The notes below the pieces were generated by a model, which saw nothing but the letters and a program-made list of their open reading frames with translations, was not told the origin of the DNA and ran no database searches. Source: Bryoerythrophyllum caledonicum (taxonomy: Eukaryota > Streptophyta > Bryopsida > Pottiales > Pottiaceae). From it: a stretch of DNA of 64,000 bases. Location: NCBI GenBank assembly GCA_963971425.1, contig OZ020522.1:6050168-6114167 (forward strand), written 5' to 3'. Of this stretch, positions 10,322-22,510 are shown one piece after another. A program made the translations under genes and the position numbers. How positions within the stretch are numbered: position 1 is the first letter of the stretch; every line of letters begins with the position of its first letter.

Positions 10322-13300
10322 GCCACAATATTCTACATGTATAATGTTGTATTTCAGAGTTGCTGACCTGAAATCTAGGAATTATTTCTATTTTCAAAAA
10401 ACCATTTTTTGAATACAAGGTTTCAATTCATATGATCAAAATGTTTTAAAAAATATAATATTATACAATTTTTCTTAGAGATCCTATAAAAGAAGATGAG
10501 ATTAATGATTTCCAAAAACAAATTATTTGAAAATTTAAACCTAAATTTTAATTTTCAATATTTTTTTTTGAACTAAAAATATACTCATTACAATGAAAAT
10601 AAATAGAATTCAAATCTATTGTAAGACACTTGATAATACAGCATCCTCATTATATGACACATTTTCGCATGAATAAAATTTTGTAATTTCAATTGCCCAC
10701 TATAATACGACTATGACACTCGATATTGCGACACTTCAAGATCCCACTATGTCATATTATATAGGGAATAAATGCATTGGAAACATGTTATCATGTTTAG
10801 AGCACGTTGTAAACGGTGGGAACACGTGCATCACGGATTAGGGTTCTTCTTTCATTTTGCCTTATGCCCCTCCCTTGATTGTGGCACTTTGTCACACGCT
10901 TGCCGTGCTAACACAACATTGTTCTTTCCTTTCACCTCCTACCATGATTACTCTTGCTCTAACACCCGTCTTTCCTTTCACCTCATGCCCCGTCCTTGAC
11001 TTGGCACTGTATCGCATGCCTTGCATTGGATTCAATGACTTGCTCTGACACTAGTATCTATCTTCTATGTGATTTGCCATCATCCTTGTTCTTTCAAGTA
11101 TTGTTGTTAACCGGAGAATTAGTGGCATGGTAAACATAGGAGTAGGGTCCTATTTTTTTCTCTGGCAGTAGCTACAAATGAAATTAAAGCTATAAATGAA
11201 ATAGAGTTGCGGATGAAACTGAGTTGTAAATGAAATTGGGTTGTGGATGAAAATGGAAGTCTCTAATGAATTCCAACTCAAGTTTTCCATCTGAAATGGA
11301 CATGGCGGCTCAAGTTTAGAGGGGATGAGGGCAAATGCCCTCATTTTTTTTACTATCTCTTGTGTTGAGTGCGGTGTATGTGTGTGAAGAGGATAGAAGT
11401 ATGTTTTAGGTAGTTTTGTGTTTTAGGGGATGTTGTGAGGTGAAGTTAGGCCGGATAAGGCCAAATTGTGCATGTTTGGTGTGAGATAAATCATGTGTGC
11501 AACCCTAATGTGTGTATGGTGTAAAATTTGCCTTAAGAGGTGAAATTTAGTGTGTTTTGATTGTGTTTTTGGGTGGTAGAAGCTTCGGGTTGTTTAGATT
11601 GGAGTCACAGTTTACTAGATTTGGTCTAGCTCTAGCCAATCTCTACAACCCCAACTAACTTTTGAACACACTTAGGGTTTTTAGGGTTAATAATTGTGTA
11701 CATTGAGTTTTAAAACACCGGAGATCCACTAGGAACTGCCCGATCTACTTGAGAGACACAAAAAATCCTAAAATTGAAATGCTAAGCAATTTGGACCACG
11801 TGCAAGTGTTGGTTTAGGTGTTGGACCAAACCTTGGTACCTGGGACCTCAAAAGTGACAAGGTCCAATTTGAATATCCGGAAGTTACCAAAACATCACCC
11901 ACTAACAACTGTACAATATCGTAAGATTATTTATAGTTATTAGAGCTTGTTCAATTTTGGAGCTACAATTGAATATTGTATCTTCTTCAATAGTTGTTTA
12001 CTAAGAAGAAGAATAACAAATTTGGTTCTCAAAAGAAAGCCGGCGTGAATAGAGTGTCTATTCGTTTCAGCACTAATTTCCTGTCTCCAAAACATGGGAT
12101 TAGTTGCTTACCATAATGTATTCAATTTCATTTTGATGTTCATGTTGTTTCAGAATTCAAAAAAATATTGGGGAGGTTGTGGGAGATAACTGCATCCAAT
12201 AGTAGTAGACAACATCAGAAAAGTTCAACCATCTTTTTTTAACCTAACTTGTAGACTTGTACTTGAGGATTTTTTATGTGATATTTGCAATGTTATGAAG
12301 TTCCAACAAGCTAAACACAATACGCTTCTTGTGCCTTTTTTTTCAAAGATACTTTTTGGCAACCTATAGGCATCTGTTTAATGTGCATTACAATAAAAAC
12401 TTGATAATGTAATATATAGGTTCAAAATGTCATATTAACAAGCATGTGACACTTTGATATTATGACATTTTCCTAGTTTCCTAGAGGTGTCGTATTAAAG
12501 AGGTTAGACTGAGACTCCCTCCATTGCACCCAATATATATTTTTTAACTATTCTTTTTTGGAAACAACCAAAAGAGTAATAACAATGAAGTCACAGTGAC
12601 ATGTATATGATACTTGGCTAGCAAAAGAAAAGAAAGGCCTAGAAGCTACATGTGTACATCTTTCATCTATCACACAATCTTTAATTACAACTATCAATAT
12701 GCCTATATTCATATACAAAGTGTCTATGCTTGTATGCCTTGCTAAACCTATATTTTACTCTTTTCATATTCTAAGAGTAAAATACGTGACCATATACATT
12801 GTCCCCAACACACCTCTAAAGATTAAGGTTGGGAATCATGCGATGGAAATTGAGAGTTTGGCCATGATTTGCAATACAAGGCAACATAGTTCACAACTCA
12901 AAAAACTGCCGAAGCTACAGTAGATGTTGCACGTGCCATAAGTAATTTGTAGTCTAACCATGTAAAACTAGAAATCACCATTTATTGAACTCCGATTTGC
13001 TCTGCAGATATCTTTAGGGTTCAATTAAACCTACAATATCAACCCTCATGCCTATAAACTTGCCATAAAAATAGCCCCTATTTGCCAACCAAAATCCAAA
13101 ACCAACACCTATAAAATAGGTATATATTCAACCCTTTTCTATCCCATAATCACCCATTCAACTTCAAATGGAAGTTTGCTATAAGTCGGAACCCTTTACT
13201 CTCCATTGGCGCTTATTGCGAATACATGTTGATGGCCACCAGCTAAACATGGGATCACATCTTGAAAATTTATAACTATTAATTCATATCTCATTGGAAA

Positions 13301-13706
13301 ATACAAAATTGCTTGGGTTAAAATTGCAATTTTGTAGGCTATCACTGCAAAATAAATGTATTATTATTTTTTCTCTCCAAATATGCACATTGCTTAACTT
13401 TTCAACAAAAAGAGGGAGTTACGTTAACCCCTAAAGTTCCTCGGCAACTTCAATCATATTCTAGTCCAAAACTGTCACTGTCCAAAAGACGCTCAAAAAT
13501 CACATCTTTGAGCAAAATTTTGGACTTTGAACCAAAATATTTCAAAAAATACTCCTACATAAATATTAAAAAATGCCATACTTTTTTGGTTGCAATCCAC
13601 GCACGGATATGATAAATATAACATTTGAAGTGCAAAAAATAGTTTTTTTTGCCTTTGCCTGGCAAGGTCAGCCCACCTTGACCTTGCATATCTTGTAACT
13701 TTTACA
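10322..13706. other. Intergenic, no gene seen
   Basis: AT-rich sequence on both strands with only short random ORFs. An imperfect duplication of roughly 120 bp lies at 10850-11050 (two stretches sharing TTCTTTCCTTTCACCTC and GTGGCACT/TTGGCACT). I see no tRNA, coding exon or element end that I could defend. Confidence 0.5.
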
Positions 13707-14331
13707 CTAAAAACATGCAATTAAGCAATTATACACTAAGCCAAGTGCATTGGTTGCTGGTAGAAAGCCGCAAGTTATTTGCTCATAACTTTTTTTTAAA
13801 TCAAAATTTTGGTGTTTGTCTTCTCATACATTGGCATCTTCATGTTCATATCAGTAATATAATTTTTACATTTGCTACCTTTTTTTAGAAAATATATGAT
13901 TTCTAATCTAGTTTGCAAATCCTGCTACAAAATTATAATCATGTGCCCAAAAAGATTACAAATGTGTTATGAGTTATTATAGGATTTTAGAGTAGTGCAC
14001 TACAAATACAATGTGTAAGAGATACAAAAATTTATATGCAATTTCCTAAGACAGTGTAAAGTACCTCACTGTATTTTATAATGCAAAAACATACATAATC
14101 AAGCAATTCCACACTATTGCTGAGGAATTCTAAAATCAAATATATCATATGGACCACCCAATATATAAATATATACCACCCACCAAACGATAGACACATC
14201 TCAAACTGCATTATACTAACGTACTTGCTACCTAAATTGCGTGCATGCTCTACTATACTATATAGCTCCAGGGCTCACAGCTCATCTTCTGACACAATGA
14301 CTCCCTCCACGTGTCCAATGGCGCTACCTAC
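13707..14331 (-). repeat. Left arm of a ~0.63-kb inverted duplication
   Basis: The reverse complement of this stretch is nearly identical to 19953-20577, the 3' end and downstream flank of the decayed gene at 16037-20009. It includes that gene's last ~19 codons on the minus strand. At 14332 the match stops exactly where a hAT-like end (CAGGG...) begins. It could be a real inverted duplication, a long terminal inverted repeat, or an assembly artefact next to the gap. Confidence 0.8.
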
Positions 14332-14541
14332 CAGGGTTGTCAGGACGGCTCCGACGTCCGTGACGTCCAGACGTCAGGACGGAGGACGTCCTCCGGCCTA
14401 TCAGGACGTCCGGTGACATAACCCGTTTTGTCAATTTACCCGGGGGTAAATAGCCGTCCGCAGTCCCGGCCGTCCGACCATTCCGTCCGCTTGGGCGGAC
14501 GGCACGGCCGTCCGCGGACGAACCGCACGGCCGTCCGTTGT
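14332..14541 (+). mobile_element. hAT-like transposon end running into an assembly gap
   Basis: Starts CAGGGTTGTCAGGACGGC, typical of hAT termini (CAGGG/TAGGG), and is followed by many short GC-rich subterminal motifs in both orientations (GACGTCC/GGACGTC, then CCGTCCG/CGGACGG), as in Ac-like elements. It interrupts the 13707-14331 arm: the intact arm at 19.95 kb continues where this one is cut. The preceding 8 bp (CTACCTAC, 14324-14331) would be the left target duplication; the right copy is not visible and probably lies in or beyond the gap. Confidence 0.55.
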
Positions 14542-14741
14542 NNNNNNNNNNNNNNNNNNNNNNNNNNNNNNNNNNNNNNNNNNNNNNNNNNNNNNNNNNN
14601 NNNNNNNNNNNNNNNNNNNNNNNNNNNNNNNNNNNNNNNNNNNNNNNNNNNNNNNNNNNNNNNNNNNNNNNNNNNNNNNNNNNNNNNNNNNNNNNNNNNN
14701 NNNNNNNNNNNNNNNNNNNNNNNNNNNNNNNNNNNNNNNNN
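14542..14741. other. Assembly gap, exactly 200 N
   Basis: A run of 200 N, so its true size is probably unknown. Nothing across it can be joined. Confidence 0.99.
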
Positions 14742-15180
14742 CCCCAACTATTCTCCATCTCTCGCCCAAACCTAGCCGCCACAACTTCTCTCCCTCACAC
14801 CTCCCCTCCATTCCTCCCTCACATCTCTTCTCTCCTCACCCTACGCCCTCACAAGTTCCTCTCACAAACCCACAAACCTCTCCCTCCTCCAAACCCTCTC
14901 TCTCTTACTCGCAGCCTCCTCACCATTATGGCAGGGGTGTGCGCGCGCACACCCCTCCTTGGACTACCCAAGGATTGATATCCGCAATTGATACCCTCTA
15001 AACAAAACCCCTAATTTTCAAACCCTAATTGATACCCTTATCAAATACCTATGTTGATAACCGGCCGTTGGTACCCCTGAAATCATACCCTGGTTGTGAT
15101 ATCCTTGCTATTGATACCCAAAGTACCATAGTCCATAAATGGTGTAGGGAATATCTCAAACAAAACTCGTTAAAAATGCT
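14742..15180. other. Pyrimidine-rich tract and GC palindrome, no gene assigned
   Basis: 14742-14930 is strongly pyrimidine-rich (CTCTCC-type runs), as seen in plant 5' leaders, but no convincing coding sequence follows. A perfect 24-bp palindrome (half-site AGGGGTGTGCGC) lies at 14933-14956. From about 14975 to 15125 the motif GATACC recurs at irregular spacing. Confidence 0.4.
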
Positions 15181-15199
15181 TGTTTTAGTTAAATTAGCT

Positions 15200-15571
15200 T
15201 GGATGAAAAAATTAAGTATTTTTTGTAGTTTAGACCGTAGGATCTCAATAAAGACTTATTAAGTAATATACTCACAAAATTTCATAAAGTTTGACCGCAC
15301 GGATTGAAAGATTATAATGTTTGAAGTTGAGAAAAGGCTTATTTTCATTCCTGCGTTTTATGGATCAGCAGACTTTGACTTCAATTGGTGTCCAATTTTT
15401 TCATTCTAAAAGGTCTCAATTAATTACCATAATGTTAAGCATGATGTTAGTTTGCTATATACCAATTTTTAGAGGTAGACAAGGAGTGTAGCATATTCAA
15501 AAAAATTGTGCAATGAGTGGAGGTTCAAAAATTCTCAATTCACGTTATATTTTTTGGGGAACTCGATATTG
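15200..15571 (+). repeat. Dispersed repeat R1, copy 3 (5' part)
   Basis: Matches the inverted copy at 5960-6265 over its length and copies at 7990, 15937 and 21060 over shorter parts. It is split by the LINE tail insertion at 15589-15685 and resumes at 15703. Confidence 0.65.
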
Positions 15572-15702
15572 TTTTAAATGAGAATCCATACTACTAACCC
15601 ATGCCCGGTGGGCATAGACTTAGTGGTGGAATGAACAGACACTTCACTCACGCCGGCCCCCTACGGGGACCGGCGTTATTCTTCTTTTTAAATGAGAATC
15701 CA
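15572..15702 (+). mobile_element. 5'-truncated LINE tail (97 bp) with perfect 17-bp target duplication
   Basis: The insert 15589-15685 matches the last bases of the LINE at 5742-5835, including both 3' hairpins. It is flanked by identical copies of TTTTAAATGAGAATCCA at 15572-15588 and 15686-15702. The R1 copy at 7990-8175 shows the uninterrupted site. This is a textbook 5'-truncated product of target-primed reverse transcription and shows the LINE family was active in this genome. Confidence 0.88.
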
Positions 15703-15936
15703 AATGGTGAATAAGAAGTTTTACATCACATAATGCTATAGGAAAAATCAAAAGTGAATCATTCAAAGATCTCAAAGTTTTATGTGGAAAGGTAGTGGTT
15801 TTTTTGGTACCATGGCTGAAAATGTGTGACAATGTGTGAAAATAATTGACTTGGATTGATATGCTATTTCACCAAAGAACTAACAACATGCTTCACACCA
15901 TGCTATTGGATTTAGATCTTGTGTAGTGCAAAAGTT

Positions 15937-16020
15937 TTTAGAGGTAGACAAGGTGTGTTGCATGTTCAAAAAAATTGTGCAATGAGTGGTGGTTCAAAAA
16001 TTCTTATTCCAAACTAATAG
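15937..16020 (+). repeat. Dispersed repeat R1, copy 4 (fragment)
   Basis: AGAGGTAGACAAGGTGTG followed by the shared TTCAAAAAAATTGTGCAATG segment of R1, about 80 bp, directly upstream of the decayed gene at 16037. Confidence 0.65.
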
Positions 16021-16036
16021 TGACTATCGTTTTGTA

Positions 16037-19000
16037 ATGAAATACAGGTGTTTTGAGTGTTGCGTTATGGCACCACCAAATATTGATAGAATCTGGGAGA
16101 GCCACGGTTGGTGGATTGCGGAAGTGGATGAGTCGAGCGCCTTCTTATGGGTGATGATTATCCCTTTGAGCTGGGGAAGCGTACATCGGCGTTGAGGAAG
16201 AGTTTTGGCAAAATCCAAGCAATCACTTTTCAACATGATGATATGGTATACGTTACTTGCGTAGTGGATCCAGGTCAATCGGAGGTGAAGACTTCTCTTC
16301 TGAAGAAGTTGCTTCTTGCGCATGTCCCTTTGAATCTTCTTTAAAATCCAGGTCAGGTGAAATTCCTCAAATCATTGCAGATGTTTTGGTTAAACATCTC
16401 TCTTGTGGTACGTACTACTAGACACAACAACGTCTTAGCATGTTTAGCGTTATCACCGGAGATGGTGCTGAAGGCTAAGAAGATTATGGAATAACATATT
16501 AGATATGAGACATTTTGGGAGAGGGATCCATCACGTGCGACAACTCAAGCCCCACCAGCGGAACCAGAAGAAACAGAAGTTTATCGAATTCTTGCTGAGT
16601 CGTTGCAATTGGATTGGCGACCACTGGAGGGGGGGAGGGGAAGTGGAGGCCAACATCCCACCACAACTTCTGAGGTACAGACATTACCAAATCCTCCATT
16701 AACGAGTAGACGTCCTACAAAGAGGCCACGGCGTGTTGACAGTGATGTAGCTTCTGGTTCAAGAGAAGGCCCATCAAGTTTGGATCCAAGCGGGAGGAGG
16801 TTGATTGGGAGAAGTGCAAGATCGGGTGGCAGGGTTCCAAGGTCGGGGCTCAGGACGTCTAATGGTCATCGTAGGGCCCCTACATCTATACCGGGAGATT
16901 TAGCTGATTTGTCAGCCATGGCGCCGGAGGAAGAAAATTTTCACAACCTTCCAGATAGTATAATAGAGGACTTTGAAGACAATGCGGAGATACCACAAGA
17001 TGTTCCTACTTCAATGTATTTAAAAGCACCAGTGCCTACAACGGAGGAGATTGTAAAAGGATCAGTGTGGGGGAATTTTGTGTTTAAGGCACACATAGAC
17101 CGCATTGTCTCTGTGGAGAATCCGGAAACGAACCACCGGGTTTTATCACAGAAGAGGGTCATAGAAGTATTCAACCGCTTACGAGACCCAAAATCCGCGA
17201 GTCGGGTGAGTAGATTGGTACTTCGACCGATCAGATACATCGTGCATACTACCACCGATGATGGTGTCGTTGAGAAGGAGGAACTGCCATTTCCATTGGT
17301 AGGAACCGCACGAGAGTTTGAGCGCATGTTCATTGCACACGGTGCCACGGGATCCCAGTATTCTTGGCTTCAAGATCATATCATTTGGGAACCGGTGCAT
17401 AGGCAACACATAGCAGCAGCTTGTAAGTTTGCACAGCAGCAGTGGAGAGATGGTACTATGCCTTTAAATGAGTACCTGGACACGTTCGAGCGGCGGGAGG
17501 CCTTCTTTGTGGTGTATGATGATCGTTGGTTTCACATTGAGAAGTCTACGTAGATCAACGTGGCGGAGTTCCAGAGACAATCATATTCTATCATGGAGGA
17601 GGATTTGAGGAAGCTCCGTCAGATTTGGGATCTAAACGGGAGGCCTGATAGCACAATACGTGTGGACGATGCACGCAGGGCTGTTGCTTTGGTGAGTGCG
17701 GCAAGTGCAGTGCATAAATTGCCCAAGGGGGATGGAGTTGTCACGGTGAAGAAGTTGGCGAAAAACATGGAGGATCTGACCAATCATGCGTGGAATCCGA
17801 GCAATGATTGCTTCGAAGCTATCATTCAAGTATGCAAAGACTACAAAGCCGGCATTCTCTTTTACAGCAAGGAGGAAGAGGACAAGTGGAAGGACATGGC
17901 GAGGAAGAAAGAACTGGATCCAAACGTGGATGTATGACCAAGAAGAAAGGAGATGACCCAGAATTGATTGAGGCCATTAAGTAGGGTCTCGAATCCATAT
18001 TATCTTCGGGCGGCAAAGTCTGCTGCAGCGAAGCCGGTGAAGGAGGATGGAGTAAGACCTCGTCAATATTACTTCGACGGTGTAAAAGACCAGAATCCAC
18101 ATCCTCGTACGATTGCCGGTGTAGTTGACCGATATCAGAGACGAGAAGTTGTGATGAATTCCATCCGTTGGTTGATGGTGGAGAACAAGGAAAGTACACA
18201 TGATTCCATAGAGGAGTTCTTTCGTATCCGTATAGGGAAGTATTTTCCAAGGAGTAATGCACAACTTGATACCTTTGAGAAGCTTTTGAATGCTACCACG
18301 AAAAAAACTTGGACTGGTCCTATGCAGGGGAAGGTGTCTAAACTGGAAGACATAGGCTACCTCATCCCCCCTTCCATCAGGTTTCATTATGGTGACATTG
18401 CAGTAGGGGGCGTGGATACATTGGACTGTCAGTGGATGTCGGAGGACAGGCTACTGCCAATTGGGAATGGCAGATGGAAGTCAAGAGGCCAGGCCAGAGC
18501 GACACAAAGAATCTTCTTCCGGTTCAGTGTAAAAGTGGGTTTATCCGCACCGACTACATAGAGTTGGAGAAACCATGTTCGTGGGTGATTGATTGTCGAC
18601 GTGGCGGTGGGAGGCGCGGAGATGGTCATTGGGGAGACGCCCAATTATCCGCAGCTTTTGCACAGCTGACATTATGGATGGCAAATATTGAACGATGGAA
18701 CGTCATCTTCTTGTTACCAGCGGTAGTGTATGCCAACGAAGAATTTTTCACGAAGGTGAAGCTTCCAGAGGGATGTACTATGCAACGTGGATGTTGGGCA
18801 TTTGATCCAAACTCGGTTAATCCCTATGCTCTCGATTTTATAGAGAATGGGCGTCTGGAGCAAGTAGTACAACCGATTGACGATGTTGTGATTTGTATGC
18901 AGCACCCTGTGGGTACATCTCCTGGCCCGAACTATGTTTCTGGAGACGTTCTACTTCCACTTGTTTTCTTGGATCACTGGAGTGAGGCACGCCAACCCTC

Positions 19001-20009
19001 TGAAGTTGATTCACTTGAGAGATCTCCATCAGAGCTGGCAAGACTAGTGGGCTCATACTTGCCCCGTGGTTGGGGTTTAGTGGCGTGTAACATATCTACG
19101 GCCATTCCCACGATCCTTGAAGGAGATTTCCAGGGATCTGAGATTTTCATCATTGACGATTGTACAGTCAGAGTTTCATTCTTGTACAATGAGTTGTCAA
19201 ACAATTTCCAAGGACAATTGTTGGTCAGGACTTGTGGAACAAGTACTGGTTGCAACATCGTACCTGAGACCGAAGAGGCGGTTGGTAGAGTAAAGAATGA
19301 AGACGACAATGAGGATGGAGGTGGTTTACATGAGAGATTGCCACGTTCAGGTACCACTGAAGATTTCTCATCTCGTAGTAGTTCAGTTGCCGATGAAGAT
19401 GGAGTGAACCAGTCTCCTCTAAGAGAGAGGATTTCATCAACGCAGCGGGCGGTGGGAGATACTTCAGGGGAGACGTCTGCAACACCTACAGAGAGGATGC
19501 AAGATACCGGTGTAGTAGATGTTAGTTTGGCGGCAGGGGCAGGAGGGGGACGTACATTTGATGGTCGTAGGCTAGAGATGGAGGAAGAAGAATTGGATTC
19601 ATTGGAATTTTTTTCGGTGCAGAGGAGGATTTCATAGCCTTCGATGCCTTCTCAATCAGAGCCTGTATCGGAGAGACAAGAATCGTTCGGAGGTGCTCAG
19701 AGTGATACCGGACCAGGTTTGCCTTCCGTTCCATGATCTAGCGTATCCGAGGACATCATTGCATTCCATGGGGCCTTCTCATTAGAGCGAGAGATGTCCT
19801 TCAATACGAAGCATGGCTTTTTCTACAATGATGATAGGGTAAGGCATATGCGGGAGGGTGTTCCTGGCAATTACCGATATGTTGAGTGTGTGTCTATTGG
19901 TATCAAAGATGTGGGAGATCGTCCAGTGGAGGATCATGAACTGTCCGCTATGGTAGGTAGCGCCATTGGACACGTGGAGGGAGTCATTGTGTCAGAAGAT
20001 GAGCTGTGA
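16037..20009 (+). pseudogene. Decayed long gene, possibly a permuted methyltransferase
   Basis: A coding region of about 1300 codons, kept mainly in one frame to ~18430 and another to the end, is broken by stops (16342 TAA, 16492 TAA, 17551 TAG, 17935 TGA, 19635 TAG, 19734 TGA) and by frameshifts near 16140, 17950-17990 and 18430-18500. The codon content stays protein-like throughout, so this is a real ancestral gene. The second half has PCSWVIDC followed by WMANIERWNVIFLLP, and later SPSELARLVGSYLPRGWGLV, which parallel in order the segments GALFLFHP and GPKEKAVAFLQLL of the methyltransferase-like gene at 42554-43912. That suggests a related permuted methyltransferase fold, but no DPPY-type motif IV is visible, so function is uncertain. 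A low-complexity, Ser/Glu-rich tail precedes the end, HELSAMVGSAIGHVEG...SEDEL. The 3' end lies inside the inverted duplication. Confidence 0.6.
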
Positions 20010-20577
20010 GCCCTGGAGCTATATAGTATAGTAGAGCATGCACGCAATTTAGGTAGCAAGTACGTTAGTATAATGCAGTTTGAGATGTGTCTATCGTTTG
20101 GTGGGTGGTATATATTTATATATTGGGTGGTCCATATGATATATTTGATTTTAGAATTCCTCAGCAATAGTGTGGAATTGCTTGATTATGTATGTTTTTG
20201 CATTATAAAATACAGTGAGGTACTTTACACTGTCTTAGGAAATTGCATATAAATTTTTGTATCTCTTACACATTGTATTTGTAGTGCACTACTCTAAAAT
20301 CCTATAATAACTCATAACACATTTGTAATCTTTTTGGGCACATGATTATAATTTTGTAGCAGGATTTGCAAACTAGATTAGAAATCATATATTTTCTAAA
20401 AAAAGGTAGCAAATGTAAAAATTATATTACTGATATGAACATGAAGATGCCAATGTATGAGAAGACAAACACCAAAATTTTGATTTAAAAAAAAGTTATG
20501 AGCAAATAACTTGCGGCTTTCTACCAGCAACCAGTGCACTTGGCTAAGTGCATAATTGCTTACTTGCATGTTTTTAG
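19953..20577 (+). repeat. Right arm of the ~0.63-kb inverted duplication
   Basis: Reverse complement of 13707-14331 with few differences. It covers the last codons and 3' flank of the decayed gene and ends at GCATGTTTTTAG, where similarity stops. No target duplication is seen outside the two arms. Confidence 0.8.
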
Positions 20578-21213
20578 CTCTAGGTCGGAATTTAAGCCAT
20601 CAAAATGATAATTTTTTGAATTGAGTTCAACTAATTAAATGAAGCTAATGATGTCTTGTTTTCATACCATTTTTAAAATTAAAAAAATACGTAAAATTGA
20701 ACAAGGTATTGCAATTTAAACTTGGACCTATACTCGTGGTTCCAATTTTAGCCGAACACGGAACTTTCATTTACACCACAAATTTTGGCACTATAATATT
20801 CACCATTGGTAAAATTTTCAGAATTTTTTAGCATAATTTGTATCTAATATGAATTTTCTTCACTTTTTCTTCAAAAAATCACAATAAATTCAAATTTCTA
20901 CAAAAAATACTTAATTTTTGTAACATAATTGAGACATATGATCTCTTCTCTGAAATTTAAAAAAATAAATTCCACTTGTATTTGATGAGAAACTAGAGCA
21001 TACAGTTGATTGAAAATTTAGATTGATGCCACGGTCATAGGCTCCATCGTTTGAGGGTGAAGCATGATATTGGATCCTTCTACATGGATTTATAGAGGTA
21101 GAGAAGGATTGTAGTATATTCAAAACAACTGTACAAGGAGTGGAGGTTCAAAATTTTCCAATTCACCTCTTTATTTTTGTAAACTAAATATGTTTCGGTA
21201 AAAGACACTAAGG
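20578..21213. other. Intergenic, with R1 fragment
   Basis: AT-rich, no gene. 21085-21180 is another R1 copy (AGAGGTAGAGAAGGATTG...GGAGTGGAGGTTCAAAA). Confidence 0.5.
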
Positions 21214-21606
21214 GGGGTTTTACACTATGGTGGAGAAGTCCACCGGCCGGTCAAGAAGTCTCGGCCAAGACACGGTTATTTGAGGAGAGTGGTGGATGTT
21301 GGACAAGACAAAAAAAGAATAAAGTAATGCATGAAGAAGTTGCTCCTTTTTTGGTGGGTTGGTTTCTTGTCCGGGGGTTTGAGGCCGGACAAGAAACGAG
21401 CCCACCGGAGAAGAACTCTTCAAAAAAGTTTTGCCACTTAGGCAGCCATGTCATTTTTTCATCCATGCTTGAAGTTCTCCACCGGTCAAGTCTTGGCCGT
21501 AGTGTAAACCCAATCCGGTGAAGAACAATTTTTTCTCCAATCATATTGCTCCATTTCCCTTATATTCTTGACCGGTGAACTTCTCCACCATAGTGTAAAG
21601 CGGCCC
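21214..21606. mobile_element. Tourist/Harbinger-like MITE with TAA target duplication
   Basis: Left end GGGGGGTTTTACACTATGG and right end inverse GGGCCGCTTTACACTATGG; the inverted repeat continues through GTGGAGAAGT(C/T)CACCGG with one mismatch, about 35 bp in all. TAA flanks both ends (21211-21213 and 21607-21609), the usual 3-bp duplication of PIF/Harbinger elements. A second internal hairpin lies at about 21355-21405 (CTTGTCCGG / CCGGACAAG). No transposase inside. Confidence 0.8.
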
Positions 21607-22265
21607 TAAGATCTCTAGTTTTTATGTGGAGAACAAGAAGTGTTTTTGGTACCTCGCACGACAATGTGTGGAAATGTTTGACTTGGTTTGAAATTGTTTC
21701 ACACCATTATTTTTGACAAAATTTGAGAAATTGATAATATTTATCTATACAATTTTTTTTAATGCCAATACAAACTTGTAGCAATTTTGATGCTGCCCAG
21801 AGTCCCTAAATTTTGCAATTAGAATAGCATAACTTCCTTTTTGAAGGTCTAGAGTAAAAATAAATACATTTCCACAAAGCTTCTACTATGCCGCATCTTC
21901 ATAAAAGTTTCAATAATTTAGGATGAAAATTGAGAACGTAGGAACTTACCCGAAATGGAAAACTTCCTCCTTTGGGAGAAATGTTCTTTGAGGGGTTAAT
22001 TAATAAAGGAACAAGTGTTCTACAAGGGACAATTTTTTTTTTACTTTGAGTGCAATTATCTATCAATTCGTACGATCAAGATTCAAATTTATTATACCCT
22101 ACGTGTCGGTCGAGTCTGTATATAATTAATACAAAATGGAGGGTGTCCAAATATTTGGAAAATACAAAATATTTTTCTAAGGTGATACCCATGTAATGCC
22201 AAGTTCATACTCTTGTAATATCTAGGTAGTACTTATGTAATACCTAGGCAATACCTATCGTGTCG
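21607..22265. other. Intergenic, no gene seen
   Basis: AT-rich sequence without coding potential on either strand and without element ends that I can define. Confidence 0.5.
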
Positions 22266-22269
22266 AAAT

Positions 22270-22510
22270 CATTGTGTTAAAAATTAACAATTCGTACAGG
22301 AGATGTCCGAGCCAGACCAATGCGTATGGTACTACACCATCTCATAGAAGTTTAGAAGAAGATCCTATGGTTCCATTATCTAAAAGTTAATCTTGGCTAT
22401 TTTTAATCAATAGAGAATAAATTCCTCTAAAATGCCTTGGTCCTTTATGGGTTAAAGGCTTAACCCCTAAAGGACCAAATGTCCATTTGGAAGACAAATT
22501 TAACCACTTT
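22270..22510 (+). repeat. Dispersed repeat containing an unoccupied relative of the MULE target site
   Basis: This copy reads AATCAATAGAGAATAAATTC then CTCTAAAATGCCTTGG without interruption. The same repeat at 38390-38552 stops at AGATTTCTCC and resumes at 62651 with AGATTTCTCCAAAATGCC. It is therefore a paralogous empty site for the 24-kb Mutator-like element. Confidence 0.75.

Noticed and set aside
14324..14978. Open frames across 14.3-15.0 kb on both strands.
   Set aside because: They run through the 200-N gap and exist only because N codons are not stops.
13707..20577. Calling the 0.63-kb inverted arms the termini of a second MULE.
   Set aside because: No target duplication was found outside the arms, no MULE transposase lies between them, and an assembly gap is adjacent.
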